Below are positions 16,589 to 25,242 of a stretch of 64,000 nucleotides of DNA, one piece after another (positions within the stretch are counted from its first letter, which is position 1; each line of letters starts with the position of its first letter). Under the pieces are notes generated by a model that was given only the letters and a program-made list of their open reading frames with translations, did no database searches and was not told the DNA's origin. The DNA is taken from the NCBI RefSeq assembly GCF_001650725.1, contig NZ_LXVX01000011.1, positions 1 to 64,000 on the forward strand. Direction: 5' to 3'. The translations under genes and the position numbers were made by a program. The stretch comes from Sphingobium sp. TCM1. Lineage in GTDB: Bacteria > Pseudomonadota > Alphaproteobacteria > Sphingomonadales > Sphingomonadaceae.

Positions 16589-17821
16589 ATGGCGACCGAT
16601 CCATTCGACCTCAATCTGCGCCACCTGCGCGCGCTGCTGGCGATCCGCGAGCATGGCAGCATCACGGCTGCTGCGGACGTGGTCAGCCTGTCTCAACCGG
16701 CACTGACGCAGGGCCTCGCCAAGCTGGAGCGGCAGTTTGGCTACACATTTTTCGAGCGGCGGTCGGGGGGCATGGTGCCAACGCCCATGGGCGAAATCGT
16801 GATCGAGCGGGCCCGCGCGGCACTCGATCATCTGTCGCAGGCGGCCAAGGGGCTGTCGGGCGTTTTTCACTATCCCGAACGTCTGATGACGATGACGCAG
16901 CTTCGCGCTTTCCTGGCGCTGGCGGAGGCGGGCAGTTTTGCCGCGGCGGCGCATGGCAGTACCTTGTCGCAGACTGCGGTGCACCGTGCGGTCGGCGACC
17001 TGGAACAGATGATCGGTGGCAAGCTGGTCGAGCGGCGGGGGCGGGCGGTGTGGCTCAATCCGGCAGGCAAGCGGCTGGCGCGCGGCACCCGGCTGGCGGT
17101 GGCGGAGATCGTGGCGGCGCTGGCGGATATTGGACGGGACAGCGGTAGCGGGAGCGAATTGATCGCGTTCGGCGCGCTGCCATTGGCGCGGCCCTATCTG
17201 GTTCCGGCGGCCATGGCGCGAATGGCGCGCAGCGATCCGCGCGCGGCGTTCAAGGTGCTAGAGGGCAGCTGGCGCGAACTGGTCGAGCCGCTGCGCGATG
17301 GGGTGATCGACATGGTGGTCGGCGCGCTGCGGCCGTTCGAGATTGCCGACCTGTATCAAATGCCCTTGTCGGAGGACCGGCTGGTCATCGCGGCGGGGAG
17401 CCAGCATCCGCTGGCCGGAGTGGCGCGGCCGACGATGGCGCAGCTCGCGTCCTATCCCTGGATCGTGGCCCCGGCCAATTCGCCGCTGCGCGAGCAATGG
17501 GAGAAATTGTTCGGCGATGAAAGCGTGCCGGCGACCCCGATCGAGTGCGGGTCGGTGATGATTATCGGTCGGCTGCTGACCGAAGGGGATTTTCTGACCC
17601 TGTTGTCGCCCGATCAGGTTGCGCTCCAGATCCGCAGCGGGTTGCTGGCGCAGATTGGCCCGCCGTTGGAGGACAGCAAGCGCGTGGTGGGGATCACGAC
17701 GCGACGCAGTTGGCGCCCGACCGCTACCCAGCGCCGTTTCCTCGACATGCTTAGCGAAGCGGCGAAGGGCGAGCGGGTTGCGGGTGGACCGCCCGATTTG
17801 CGAGAATCGGGCTGGGTCTGA
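16589..17821 (+). CDS. LysR-type regulator with two tandem HTH domains
   Basis: This is a 410-residue regulator, about 100 longer than the usual LysR length. Two complete LysR winged-HTH units are seen. The first (about 9-68) reads LRHLRALLAIREHGSITAAA and SQPALTQGLAKLERQFG. The second (about 102-160) reads MTQLRAFLALAEAGSFAAAA and SQTAVHRAVGDLEQMIGG. A normal ligand-binding domain follows (about 175-395). ATG 16589 starts directly before the first HTH. It is divergent from the acyl-CoA dehydrogenase, so control of that gene or of the minus-strand ALDH/GMC/MFS set is likely. LysR proteins usually respond to pathway intermediates; the ligand is unknown. Confidence 0.88.
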   Translation: MATDPFDLNLRHLRALLAIREHGSITAAADVVSLSQPALTQGLAKLERQFGYTFFERRSGGMVPTPMGEIVIERARAALDHLSQAAKGLSGVFHYPERLMTMTQLRAFLALAEAGSFAAAAHGSTLSQTAVHRAVGDLEQMIGGKLVERRGRAVWLNPAGKRLARGTRLAVAEIVAALADIGRDSGSGSELIAFGALPLARPYLVPAAMARMARSDPRAAFKVLEGSWRELVEPLRDGVIDMVVGALRPFEIADLYQMPLSEDRLVIAAGSQHPLAGVARPTMAQLASYPWIVAPANSPLREQWEKLFGDESVPATPIECGSVMIIGRLLTEGDFLTLLSPDQVALQIRSGLLAQIGPPLEDSKRVVGITTRRSWRPTATQRRFLDMLSEAAKGERVAGGPPDLRESGWV

Positions 17822-17828
17822 TGCGGGC

Positions 17829-18047
17829 CTACTCGCGGTCGGAGGCCTGAAGCGCCGCGATCCGGAGCTTTAGCCGGTCCGCCAGTGATGGCCGGATCGG
17901 CTGCCCAGCGAGCAATTTGCGCCACGTATTGTAGCTGATGCCGAAACGGGCGTTGAGCGCCTCGTCGGTGCGCCCGGTGGTCAGGCGCTGCATCTGGAGA
18001 AGCATTTCCTCGTCGAGGTGCACGGCGGTGTTGCGGATCTGCTGCAT
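17829..18047 (-). CDS. Small putative helix-turn-helix protein
   Basis: This 72-residue protein begins 11 bases after the aldehyde dehydrogenase stop, with GAAGG about 8 bases before ATG 18047. The segment DEALNARFGISYNTWRKLL looks like a helix-turn-helix (recognition helix about 38-47), followed by a basic helix. There is no ligand domain. It could be a DNA-binding auxiliary regulator of the preceding ALDH/GMC/MFS/Rieske group, or a Xre-like fold used otherwise. I do not recognise a named family. Confidence 0.6.
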   Translation of the reverse strand: MQQIRNTAVHLDEEMLLQMQRLTTGRTDEALNARFGISYNTWRKLLAGQPIRPSLADRLKLRIAALQASDRE

Positions 18048-18058
18048 CTTGCGCGCCT

Positions 18059-19546
18059 TCAGTCCAAATTGATCCAGACCGCCTTGGTCTCCAGATAATC
18101 CTCGATATGATGCGGCCCGGATTCGCGGCCGAAGCCGCTCATGCCATAGCCGCCGAAGGGGACGCCGGGATCGAGCATCTGGTAGCAATTGACCCAGACC
18201 GACCCGGCGCGGATGCCGCGCGCCATGCGGTGTGCTGTGGCCAGGTCGCGGGTCCACACCCCACTGCCCAGGCCGAATTCGGTGGCGTTGGCCCGGGCGA
18301 GCACTTCTTCCACGGTCTCGAAACGGAAGGCGGAGAGAACTGGGCCGAAAATCTCCTCGCGCGCGATAGTCATGTCGTCGGCGACATGGGTAAAGATGGT
18401 GGGTTCGATGAAATAGCCGCCGTCATAGCCTGCGCCACTCATGCGGGTGCCGCCGGTGAGCGGGCGTGCACCCTCCATGTTGGCGCCTGCGATGAAGGCG
18501 AGGATCTTGTCCATCTGGGGCGCGGACACGACCGGTCCCATCTGCGTGGTGGGATCGAGCGGGTCGCCGACCTTGATGGTCCGGGTGAAGGCGGCAAGGC
18601 GCTCCATGAATTCGTCGTGAATCGCGCTTTGCACGAACAGGCGGGTGCCCGCGCTGCAAATCTGCCCCGCATTGGCGAACACCGCCATCGCGGCGGCGGG
18701 CACCGCTTTGTCGAGATCGGCGTCGGCAAAGACAATGTTGGGCGACTTGCCGCCCAGTTCGACGGTGACGCGCTTCATCGATGCGGCGGCGGCGTGGAGG
18801 ATCTTTTCGCCGACGCCGGTAGAGCCTGTGAACGCGATCTTGTCGACGCCGGGATGAGCGGAAAGGGCCGCACCCGCGTCGCCCAGGCCGGTCAGGATAT
18901 TGACGACGCCGTCGGGAACTCCCGCTTCCAGGCACAATTCGCCGAAGCGTAGCGCTGAGAGGGGCGTTTGTTCGGCGGGTTTCATGACCAGGGTGCAGCC
19001 GGACGCGAGGACGGGGCCGGCCTTCCACACGGACATGCCGATCGGACCGTTCCAGGGGTTGATCGCGGCGACGACGCCAATCGGTTCCTTGAGCGTGTGG
19101 GATAGGACGTCGCCGGGCGCGCCGTTGGGTAGGGTTTCGCCCGCGATCAGCGTCGCCTGCCCGGCATAATATCGCAACAACGCACCGGCGCGCGCCTTCC
19201 CCATAATGGTACGGCTGTAGGGTGCGCCGAGGTCCAGCGTGTCGAGCATCGCCAGTTCTTCGAAATGCTCCTCCACAAGATCGGCGAGGCGCAGCATGAT
19301 ACGCTGGCGTTCCACCGCCTTCATCCGGCCCCACGGACCGGCGAGCGCGGCGCGGGCGGCTTTCACTGCGCGGTCCACATCCTCCGCGCCCCCATGCGCG
19401 ATCGTGGCGAGCAGTTCGCCAGTGGCGGGGTTGCGGGTTTCGAACCGCTTGCCCGACAGGGCGGGTACGCGCCGCCCGTCGATCAGCATGTCGTGTTCGA
19501 GCGTTTCGAGCAGGATGGGGCGGGGCGGGATGGTGAGCTGCATCAT
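18059..19546 (-). CDS. NAD(P)-dependent aldehyde dehydrogenase
   Basis: This is a 495-residue ALDH-superfamily enzyme. The catalytic Cys lies in GQICSAGTR, the general-base Glu in VTVELGGKSPN, and the NAD-binding FTGSTGVGEKI and the NPWNGPIGM segments are intact. It oxidises an aldehyde to the acid in the cytoplasm. ATG 19546 is preferred (AAGAG 6 bases upstream); TTG 19561 overlaps the GMC gene stop. In order after the GMC alcohol oxidoreductase, it would finish an alcohol-to-aldehyde-to-acid sequence, giving an acid for the CoA-transferase. The chain length or ring type of the substrate is not evident. Confidence 0.9.
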   Translation of the reverse strand: MMQLTIPPRPILLETLEHDMLIDGRRVPALSGKRFETRNPATGELLATIAHGGAEDVDRAVKAARAALAGPWGRMKAVERQRIMLRLADLVEEHFEELAMLDTLDLGAPYSRTIMGKARAGALLRYYAGQATLIAGETLPNGAPGDVLSHTLKEPIGVVAAINPWNGPIGMSVWKAGPVLASGCTLVMKPAEQTPLSALRFGELCLEAGVPDGVVNILTGLGDAGAALSAHPGVDKIAFTGSTGVGEKILHAAAASMKRVTVELGGKSPNIVFADADLDKAVPAAAMAVFANAGQICSAGTRLFVQSAIHDEFMERLAAFTRTIKVGDPLDPTTQMGPVVSAPQMDKILAFIAGANMEGARPLTGGTRMSGAGYDGGYFIEPTIFTHVADDMTIAREEIFGPVLSAFRFETVEEVLARANATEFGLGSGVWTRDLATAHRMARGIRAGSVWVNCYQMLDPGVPFGGYGMSGFGRESGPHHIEDYLETKAVWINLD

Positions 19547-19557
19547 GAAGGACTCTT

Positions 19558-21183
19558 TCAAGCGGCGATGTTGGATGTGACGGCGTCTTCAAGAATGAAG
19601 CGGGCGGCGCGCTCGGCGATCATCATGGTAGGCGCGGAGGTGTTGCCGCTGATAATCTCCGGCATGACCGAGGCGTCGACGACCCGGAGGCCGGACACGC
19701 CGCGCACGCGCAGGCGGCCGTCGACCACGGCCATGGGATCGCTGTCTGGCCCCATCTTGGCCGTGCCGGTCGGGTGATAGGCGGTGTTGACGATCTTGCG
19801 CAGGGCGTCGTCGATCTCCGCGTCGCTTTGATGCTGGATGCCTGGTTCGATCTCCGCCCCGGTCATGGCGGCCAGCGCGGGTTGGGCGAAGATGCGGCGA
19901 CATTCGCGGAAACCGGCGATCAGCGTTAGCATGTCATAGGGATCGGCGAAGAAATTGGGATCGATCACCGGCTTCTCCTCCGGCCGGTTGCTGGCTAGGC
20001 GCACCGATCCCGCGCTTTTGGGACGCAGCAACTGGATGAGGCCCATATAGCCGTGGCGGCGGGGGATCGAACGGGCATCGAGCTTCAGCCCAGCAAGGAA
20101 AGTGATCTGGATGTCGGGTCGACCGCTGCCGTCGGTACAGAGGAACCCCCCGGCCTCGGCGACATTGGACGCCAGCATCCCCTCGCGGTTCAGCAGATAT
20201 TTGATCGGGCTTGCCAGGATACGGGGCAGCACCTTGGCCGATACGGCGTATGATTCGGCGGATGGATTTTCCATCGCGACATGGACGGTCGGATGATCCT
20301 GCAAATGCTGGCCGACGCCGGGCAGGTGGTGGACGACGTCGATGCCCATCTCGCGCAGATGATCCTGCGGGCCAATCCCTGAGAGCATCAGCAACTGGGG
20401 CGAATTGGTGGCGCCGGCGCAAAGGATGATTTCCCGCTTGGCGAAGATGGTGCTGCGCGCGCCGTCCTTCTCTATCTCCAGACCGACCGCATGGCCGCGG
20501 TCGAACAGGATGCGGCGGACCATGGTTTCATCAAGGACGGTGAGGTTGGCCCGCTTGAGCGCGGGATGGAGGAAGGCGCGGGCGCTCGACAGGCGTGTGC
20601 CGTTGCGCTGGTTCAGGTCATAGCGGCCAAAGCCATCCTGCCGATCGCCCGCGAAATCATCATTGCGGCGATGGCCTGCCTGTTCGGCGGCGTCTACGAT
20701 GGCGGTGCTGACCGGGTTCCAGCTTTTGGGCTTCTGGACATCCAGTTCGCCGCCCTTGCCGTGCCAGGGCGTGTCGGGACCGGCGTAATTTTCGACCGCC
20801 TTGAAGGCGGGCAGGACGTCGTCATAGGCCCAGCCGTCATTGCCCGCTTCAGCCCAGGCGTCATAATCCGCCTTCTGTCCGCGAATATAGACGCCGCCAT
20901 TGATGGCGCTGCATCCGCCCAGCAGCTTGCCGCGTGGGAAATTTATAGTGCGGTTGTTGACCGCCGCGTTACCGATGAGTGCTTGCTTCCAGTTGTATTT
21001 TTCGTGCGGTAGCAGGAAGATGTTGCCGACCGGCATGGCCGTCTTGATGTTGACCGGCCATTTCCGGTCTGACGGCCCCGCCTCTATCAGGGCGACGCTG
21101 TTGGCGGGATCGGCGGACAGGCGGTTGGCCATCAGGCTGCCGGCCGATCCAGAGCCGATGACGATATAGTCGAAAGCATTCAT
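19558..21183 (-). CDS. GMC family FAD-dependent alcohol oxidoreductase
   Basis: This 541-residue protein has the N-terminal ADP-binding motif YIVIGSGSAGSLMANRLS and the GMC signatures GGCSAINGGVYIRG and GATNSPQLLMLSGIGP. The C-terminal active-site region is NTAYHPTGTAKMG (catalytic His) followed by LRVVDASVMPEIISGN. The branch resembles choline dehydrogenase and polyethylene-glycol or aryl/aliphatic alcohol dehydrogenases. ATG 21183 overlaps the MFS stop (TGATG). It is co-translated between a carrier and an aldehyde dehydrogenase, so it probably oxidises a side-chain alcohol of the imported compound, passing electrons to a quinone or cytochrome. Confidence 0.9.
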   Translation of the reverse strand: MNAFDYIVIGSGSAGSLMANRLSADPANSVALIEAGPSDRKWPVNIKTAMPVGNIFLLPHEKYNWKQALIGNAAVNNRTINFPRGKLLGGCSAINGGVYIRGQKADYDAWAEAGNDGWAYDDVLPAFKAVENYAGPDTPWHGKGGELDVQKPKSWNPVSTAIVDAAEQAGHRRNDDFAGDRQDGFGRYDLNQRNGTRLSSARAFLHPALKRANLTVLDETMVRRILFDRGHAVGLEIEKDGARSTIFAKREIILCAGATNSPQLLMLSGIGPQDHLREMGIDVVHHLPGVGQHLQDHPTVHVAMENPSAESYAVSAKVLPRILASPIKYLLNREGMLASNVAEAGGFLCTDGSGRPDIQITFLAGLKLDARSIPRRHGYMGLIQLLRPKSAGSVRLASNRPEEKPVIDPNFFADPYDMLTLIAGFRECRRIFAQPALAAMTGAEIEPGIQHQSDAEIDDALRKIVNTAYHPTGTAKMGPDSDPMAVVDGRLRVRGVSGLRVVDASVMPEIISGNTSAPTMMIAERAARFILEDAVTSNIAA

Positions 21184-22592
21184 CACAGCGCATCCTTGCG
21201 GCCGAGCGCGGGCACATGGCCCCGCACGGCGATGAAACCCAAAGCGTTGATGAGCATCAGGGCGGCGAGCGCGCCGAAGAAGCCGAGATTGCCCCAGTCG
21301 ATAAGCAGCGCGCCCGCGACCGCGCTGACGATGGCGCCGATCCGGCCCGCCGCGCCCATGAGGCCGAGGCCGCGTGCACGAAGTCCGGTGGGGAAGGCAT
21401 GGGCGCCGACCGCGAACATGGCGGACTGGGCAGCGCTGGCGAAGAGGCCGAGCGCGCCAAGGCAGGTGAGGACGGCGGCTTCGTTACGGCCGCCACTGAT
21501 CGGCAGCAGGGCGAGGGTGGCGCAGACGGCGGCGCCGACGGTCGCCATCAGGATCAGCACCGGGCGCGATCCGAAGCGGATGATGGCCAACGACGCGATC
21601 ATCGCGCCGATCGTGCCACCCATGTTGAAGCTGGTGAGACCAAGGCTTGCCGTCTGGAGGCCGAACCCCGCGCTGTTGAGCATCGTGGGCGCCCAGTTGA
21701 ACATCAGATAGATCATGAACATGCCCGAAAACATCGCCACCGACAGCGCCAGCGTGTCACGCAGCAGCGCCGGCGCGAACAGGTTGCGCATCGGTTCGTA
21801 GCGGAGGGCTTCCCCGACGGCGAGGGGCAGATGGGCGGCGGACGCGGGATCGGGATGGCCGATGCGGCGCAGGATGCAGTCGAGTTCGGCGGCACGATCC
21901 GGGCGTTCGGCGAGGTAGCGAGGCGATTCGGGCAGCACGAACCAGAGCCAGGTGACAAAGATCATCGTCACGGTCCCGCCGATATAGAAGAGCCAGCGCC
22001 AGCCAAGGCCTGGCAGGATGAGCGCGGCGGCGACCCCGCCTAATATGCCGCCGATGGACACGCACACGACGCCGAAGGTGACGGCGACGCTGCGCCAGCG
22101 GACGGGCGTAAATTCCGCGATCATGGCGCTGGCAGTGCCGGGGACGCCGCCCAGCCCCACGCCCGCCAGCGTCTTAAGGGCGGCGATCTGCCACAGCGCG
22201 CCGGAAAAGCCGGTCGCCAGGGTCGCAATGCCGAAGATGGCGACGCCGATGATGAGCGCGCCGCGCCGTCCGAAGCGGTCGCCGACCCAGCCCGATGTCA
22301 ACGTGCCGACGGCCATGCCGACGAAGCCGAGCGCAAATACCGATCCCAATGCCTCGCGTCCGATGCCCCATTCCTTGAGAAGCGACGGCGCTGCAAGGCC
22401 TAGCATCTGGTTGTCGAGGCCGTCGAGAACGACGGTCGCGGCTATCATCAGTACCGCCCAGATCTGATAGGACGACAGGGGTATGTCGTCCAACATGCCC
22501 CTTGATCCCGCCGGACTGCTGCTGCCTTCTATCGTGGCGACCGCCAAGACATTCTCCTCATTTTTCGGGCCGTTTGCGGCCACTTCATTCAT
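21183..22592 (-). CDS. MFS transporter (aromatic acid:H+ symporter-like)
   Basis: This is a 469-residue carrier with about 12 membrane helices. The MFS loop motif GWVGDRFGRRGALIIG follows helix 2, and helix 1 carries the acidic DGLDNQMLGLAAP segment typical of AAHS-family importers such as PcaK and BenK (DGxD). These take up aromatic acids with protons. ATG 22592 is chosen; a TTG at 22628 is also in frame and no strong ribosome site distinguishes them. It overlaps the GMC gene downstream and follows the VanB-like reductase gene, consistent with one transcript for uptake and oxidation of an aromatic or related acid. Confidence 0.85.
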   Translation of the reverse strand: MNEVAANGPKNEENVLAVATIEGSSSPAGSRGMLDDIPLSSYQIWAVLMIAATVVLDGLDNQMLGLAAPSLLKEWGIGREALGSVFALGFVGMAVGTLTSGWVGDRFGRRGALIIGVAIFGIATLATGFSGALWQIAALKTLAGVGLGGVPGTASAMIAEFTPVRWRSVAVTFGVVCVSIGGILGGVAAALILPGLGWRWLFYIGGTVTMIFVTWLWFVLPESPRYLAERPDRAAELDCILRRIGHPDPASAAHLPLAVGEALRYEPMRNLFAPALLRDTLALSVAMFSGMFMIYLMFNWAPTMLNSAGFGLQTASLGLTSFNMGGTIGAMIASLAIIRFGSRPVLILMATVGAAVCATLALLPISGGRNEAAVLTCLGALGLFASAAQSAMFAVGAHAFPTGLRARGLGLMGAAGRIGAIVSAVAGALLIDWGNLGFFGALAALMLINALGFIAVRGHVPALGRKDAL

Positions 22593-22628
22593 TTGCCGGC
22601 GGGAAACTGAAAAACCGGAATATCCCAA

Positions 22629-23561
22629 TCAAATGTCGAGGACGAGGTTTGCCGTCTTTGATCCCGAACAGCAGACCATGATGGAACGGTTGGCCGCCTT
22701 ATCATCGTCACTCAGAAAATGGTCGCGATGGTCTGGGATGCCGTCGAGCACCTTCACTTCGCATGTGCCGCAAATCCCCTCGGAACAGGCGAAGCCGACA
22801 TTGATCCCGGCGCTGAGCAGCGCGTCTAGCATCGTTTCGCCTTCCTCGACCGCGATGGTTTTGCCGCTCTTGGCGAGTTCCAGCGTGTAGCCGCCCTCGG
22901 TCGCCATTTCGGTTTCGGCCGAGAAATATTCGATATGTGCGTGCCCCTTGGGCCGACCGGCATTGAGGGCGACGAACGCATCGAGCATCCCTGACGGGCC
23001 GCAGCAATAAAGATGGGCGTCGGCAGGCGCAGCGTCGCAGATGCCCTTCAGGTCGAGGCGGCGACCGCCGGGGATACCGTCATAGGCGATTTCGACTTGG
23101 GGATACTCGGACAGGCGATCGACATAGGCGGCGCGCTCCGGGGAGGCTGCAACATAATGCAGCTCCCAGCTTTTGCCCAGCTTTTCGAGGCGAGCGATCA
23201 TCGGCAGCATCGGCGTGATGCCGATCCCGCCGCCGATCATCACGGTGTGGCTGGCATCCTCCACCATCGGGAAATTATTCTTCGGCTCGGTGATGTCCAG
23301 GATCTGGCCGACCTGCCATTTTTCATGGATGTGGCGCGATCCGCCGCGGCCGTCGATCGCGTGATGGACGGCGATCTCATAATAGCTGCGGATTGCGGGG
23401 TCGTTGACCAGCGAGTAGCTGCGGGCCAAGCCAGGCGAAAGCTGGACATCGACATGGGCACCCGGATCGAAGGCCGGCATCAGCCCGGCATCGACGGGTT
23501 CGAGGATGTAGCTGTTGATGCCTTCGGCTTCCCAGCGAATATTCTTCAGTCGTGCGCGCAT
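22629..23561 (-). CDS. VanB-like Rieske oxygenase reductase (FMN, 2Fe-2S)
   Basis: This 310-residue protein has the phthalate dioxygenase reductase/VanB layout. The FMN-binding RSYSLVND is near residue 70, the NAD-binding region has GGGIGITPMLPM and CCGPSGM, and the C-terminal plant-type ferredoxin holds four Cys as CSEGICGTCEVKV plus CC near the end. It moves electrons from NADH to a Rieske oxygenase. ATG 23561 gives the family's usual length; a 23-residue upstream extension is not needed. It directly follows the Rieske gene at 23709-25022. It is the only such reductase seen in the window, so it may also serve the other two oxygenases. Confidence 0.92.
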   Translation of the reverse strand: MRARLKNIRWEAEGINSYILEPVDAGLMPAFDPGAHVDVQLSPGLARSYSLVNDPAIRSYYEIAVHHAIDGRGGSRHIHEKWQVGQILDITEPKNNFPMVEDASHTVMIGGGIGITPMLPMIARLEKLGKSWELHYVAASPERAAYVDRLSEYPQVEIAYDGIPGGRRLDLKGICDAAPADAHLYCCGPSGMLDAFVALNAGRPKGHAHIEYFSAETEMATEGGYTLELAKSGKTIAVEEGETMLDALLSAGINVGFACSEGICGTCEVKVLDGIPDHRDHFLSDDDKAANRSIMVCCSGSKTANLVLDI

Positions 23562-23708
23562 CGCCCTCTCCGTCCGGTGCGATGCGTCTCTTGGCAGGGC
23601 CGGGGCGCCATGGATCGGCGCGCCGGACAAACCGCAATGCGTTTCGTCACCTCTATCATCCTTGTCCGAGGCACCGGGGCATGGATCGCCCCGGCGCTTG
23701 CTTGCATG

Positions 23709-25022
23709 TCACTCAGCCACTTCGACCTTGTCGGGCCAGCGGACCGCCTTGGCCAGCGCCGCTTCATAGGCGTTGGCGAGGGTATCGTTGGGGTTGTGCA
23801 GGAACGATCCTGCGCGCGCCCGGTAAAAGATGCTGGGGTCTTCGATCCCCGGCGGCAGCGTGCCCTTGTTTGCCAGTGCGCGCGCGGCCATCAGCACGCG
23901 CCGGCGGACGCGGGCGATCATCTGGTCGGTCGGGGCCAGATTTTCAAAGCTGTGGTCGGTGATCGGCCCCATGCTCTCGGTTACGGCCTGGTCCTGCATG
24001 GTGATGTTGGGAATGCCGGTGAACTGGGTGCCGTTGCGCTGGGATTCGCGGTCGATCGCCCAGTCGTTCGCCTGGCTATCGGGTGAGCGCCAGCGCCCGA
24101 ACCAGTCTGTCGTGTTGGGCGCATATGCGAGCGGCGCGAACAGAGGCGTGCCGTCCTTGAGCGTCGATGTGTAGGCCGGATTGCCGGCATCGACGCCGCA
24201 GGTGATGTCGAACAGCATCGAATGTTCGTCGTCCATCGGTACCCAGGCGCGGGCAATGGCACGGGTGGCAAAGCGGTTGTTGGGCGTCTGCGTCCAGAAG
24301 GGGAACATATAATGGGCGACGCGCCAGCTCATCTGCCCGTCGTCGTTCGGGCGATAGCCGCCATACATGACACCCCAGTCGGCCTGCGCGACTTCATAAT
24401 CGGGCGCGCGGTTGAGCACGGTCGGACGCATCGGATGATCCTCGTCCAGATCCTCCGCGTCGATCGATCCGACATGGAGGAAGCCGACATGGCTGGTGTC
24501 GATGTCGCCTTCCAGGGCCTGGAGCCAGTTGCAGTCGCGTTGCAGGCACCAGATTTCCGCGTCCGGGTGCATCGTTGCCTCGATTTCGGGCAGCGGCGGC
24601 GGGGTGGACTGGTTTTCGCCCATGTAAACCCATATCAGGCCATTGGCTTCGTGTGTCTTGTACGCCTTGGCATGGACTTTTTCCTTGAAGTCCATACGGG
24701 CGGGGACGGAGGGCATATCGACGCACTTTCCATCCACATCGAACTTCCAGCCATGATAGACGCAGCGTATACCGTTTTCTTCGTTGCGGCCGATGAACAA
24801 AGACGCACAACGATGCGGACATCTATGATCCATGATGCCCACCCGGCCGCTGCTGTCGCGGAAGGCTATCAGCTTTTCGCACAGGATCATCAGGCGGAGC
24901 GGATCGCCATCGGCCTTCACTTCGGAGGACAAGCAGGCGGGCAGCCAATATTGGCGCATCATCGTGCCCATGACCGTGCCCGGTCCCACCCTGGTCATGT
25001 CGGCGCTATCAGTGGACTGCAT
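23709..25022 (-). CDS. Rieske non-heme iron oxygenase, phthalate-dioxygenase/LigX-like
   Basis: This is a 437-residue oxygenase subunit. The Rieske cluster ligands are C68, H70, C87 and H90 in CPHRC and CVYHGW. The catalytic iron site is D175, H178 and H183 in GDIDTSHVGFLH. The opening TRVGPGTVMGTMMRQYW is typical of the phthalate 4,5-dioxygenase and LigX (dehydrodivanillate O-demethylase) branch. It hydroxylates or O-demethylates an aromatic substrate using NADH through the reductase encoded next. ATG 25022 is the only sensible start. Its promoter region, shared with a divergent TonB receptor, holds operator O4. Confidence 0.93.
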   Translation of the reverse strand: MQSTDSADMTRVGPGTVMGTMMRQYWLPACLSSEVKADGDPLRLMILCEKLIAFRDSSGRVGIMDHRCPHRCASLFIGRNEENGIRCVYHGWKFDVDGKCVDMPSVPARMDFKEKVHAKAYKTHEANGLIWVYMGENQSTPPPLPEIEATMHPDAEIWCLQRDCNWLQALEGDIDTSHVGFLHVGSIDAEDLDEDHPMRPTVLNRAPDYEVAQADWGVMYGGYRPNDDGQMSWRVAHYMFPFWTQTPNNRFATRAIARAWVPMDDEHSMLFDITCGVDAGNPAYTSTLKDGTPLFAPLAYAPNTTDWFGRWRSPDSQANDWAIDRESQRNGTQFTGIPNITMQDQAVTESMGPITDHSFENLAPTDQMIARVRRRVLMAARALANKGTLPPGIEDPSIFYRARAGSFLHNPNDTLANAYEAALAKAVRWPDKVEVAE

Positions 25023-25133
25023 GAGTTTTTCAGCCTCTTCCTTGCTTCTTGTTGTCAGCGTGGCTTGAATCGAGCCAGTGCCATTCCCTGAGTTCTAGCT
25101 AGAGGCTCATGACCCGCCGCCCCAATCGGAATG

Positions 25134-25144
25134 TGGTCAGACCA
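25134..25144. promoter_or_regulatory. FadR-type operator O4 between Rieske and TonB-receptor genes
   Basis: TGGTCAGACCA is a perfect 11-bp palindrome equal to the FadR-family core. It is followed by TTCAAT, echoing the ATTnAAT extension seen after the other sites. It lies 112 bases before the Rieske start and 98 before the receptor start, so it could regulate both. Binding is inferred. Confidence 0.6.
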
Positions 25145-25242
25145 TTCAATAACCGGGACGATACTATTGCGCCGGCGGGCTTTTTGCTGCTTCACGCTCC
25201 TCAGGCGGCATCAAGCCGTGTCGTTAAGGGAGAGTCCGGGAA

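Noticed and set aside
16385..16984. 200-residue N-terminal extension of the acyl-CoA dehydrogenase
   Set aside because: It covers the operators and the divergent LysR gene; GTG 16384 with AAGGAGG gives the normal ACAD length.
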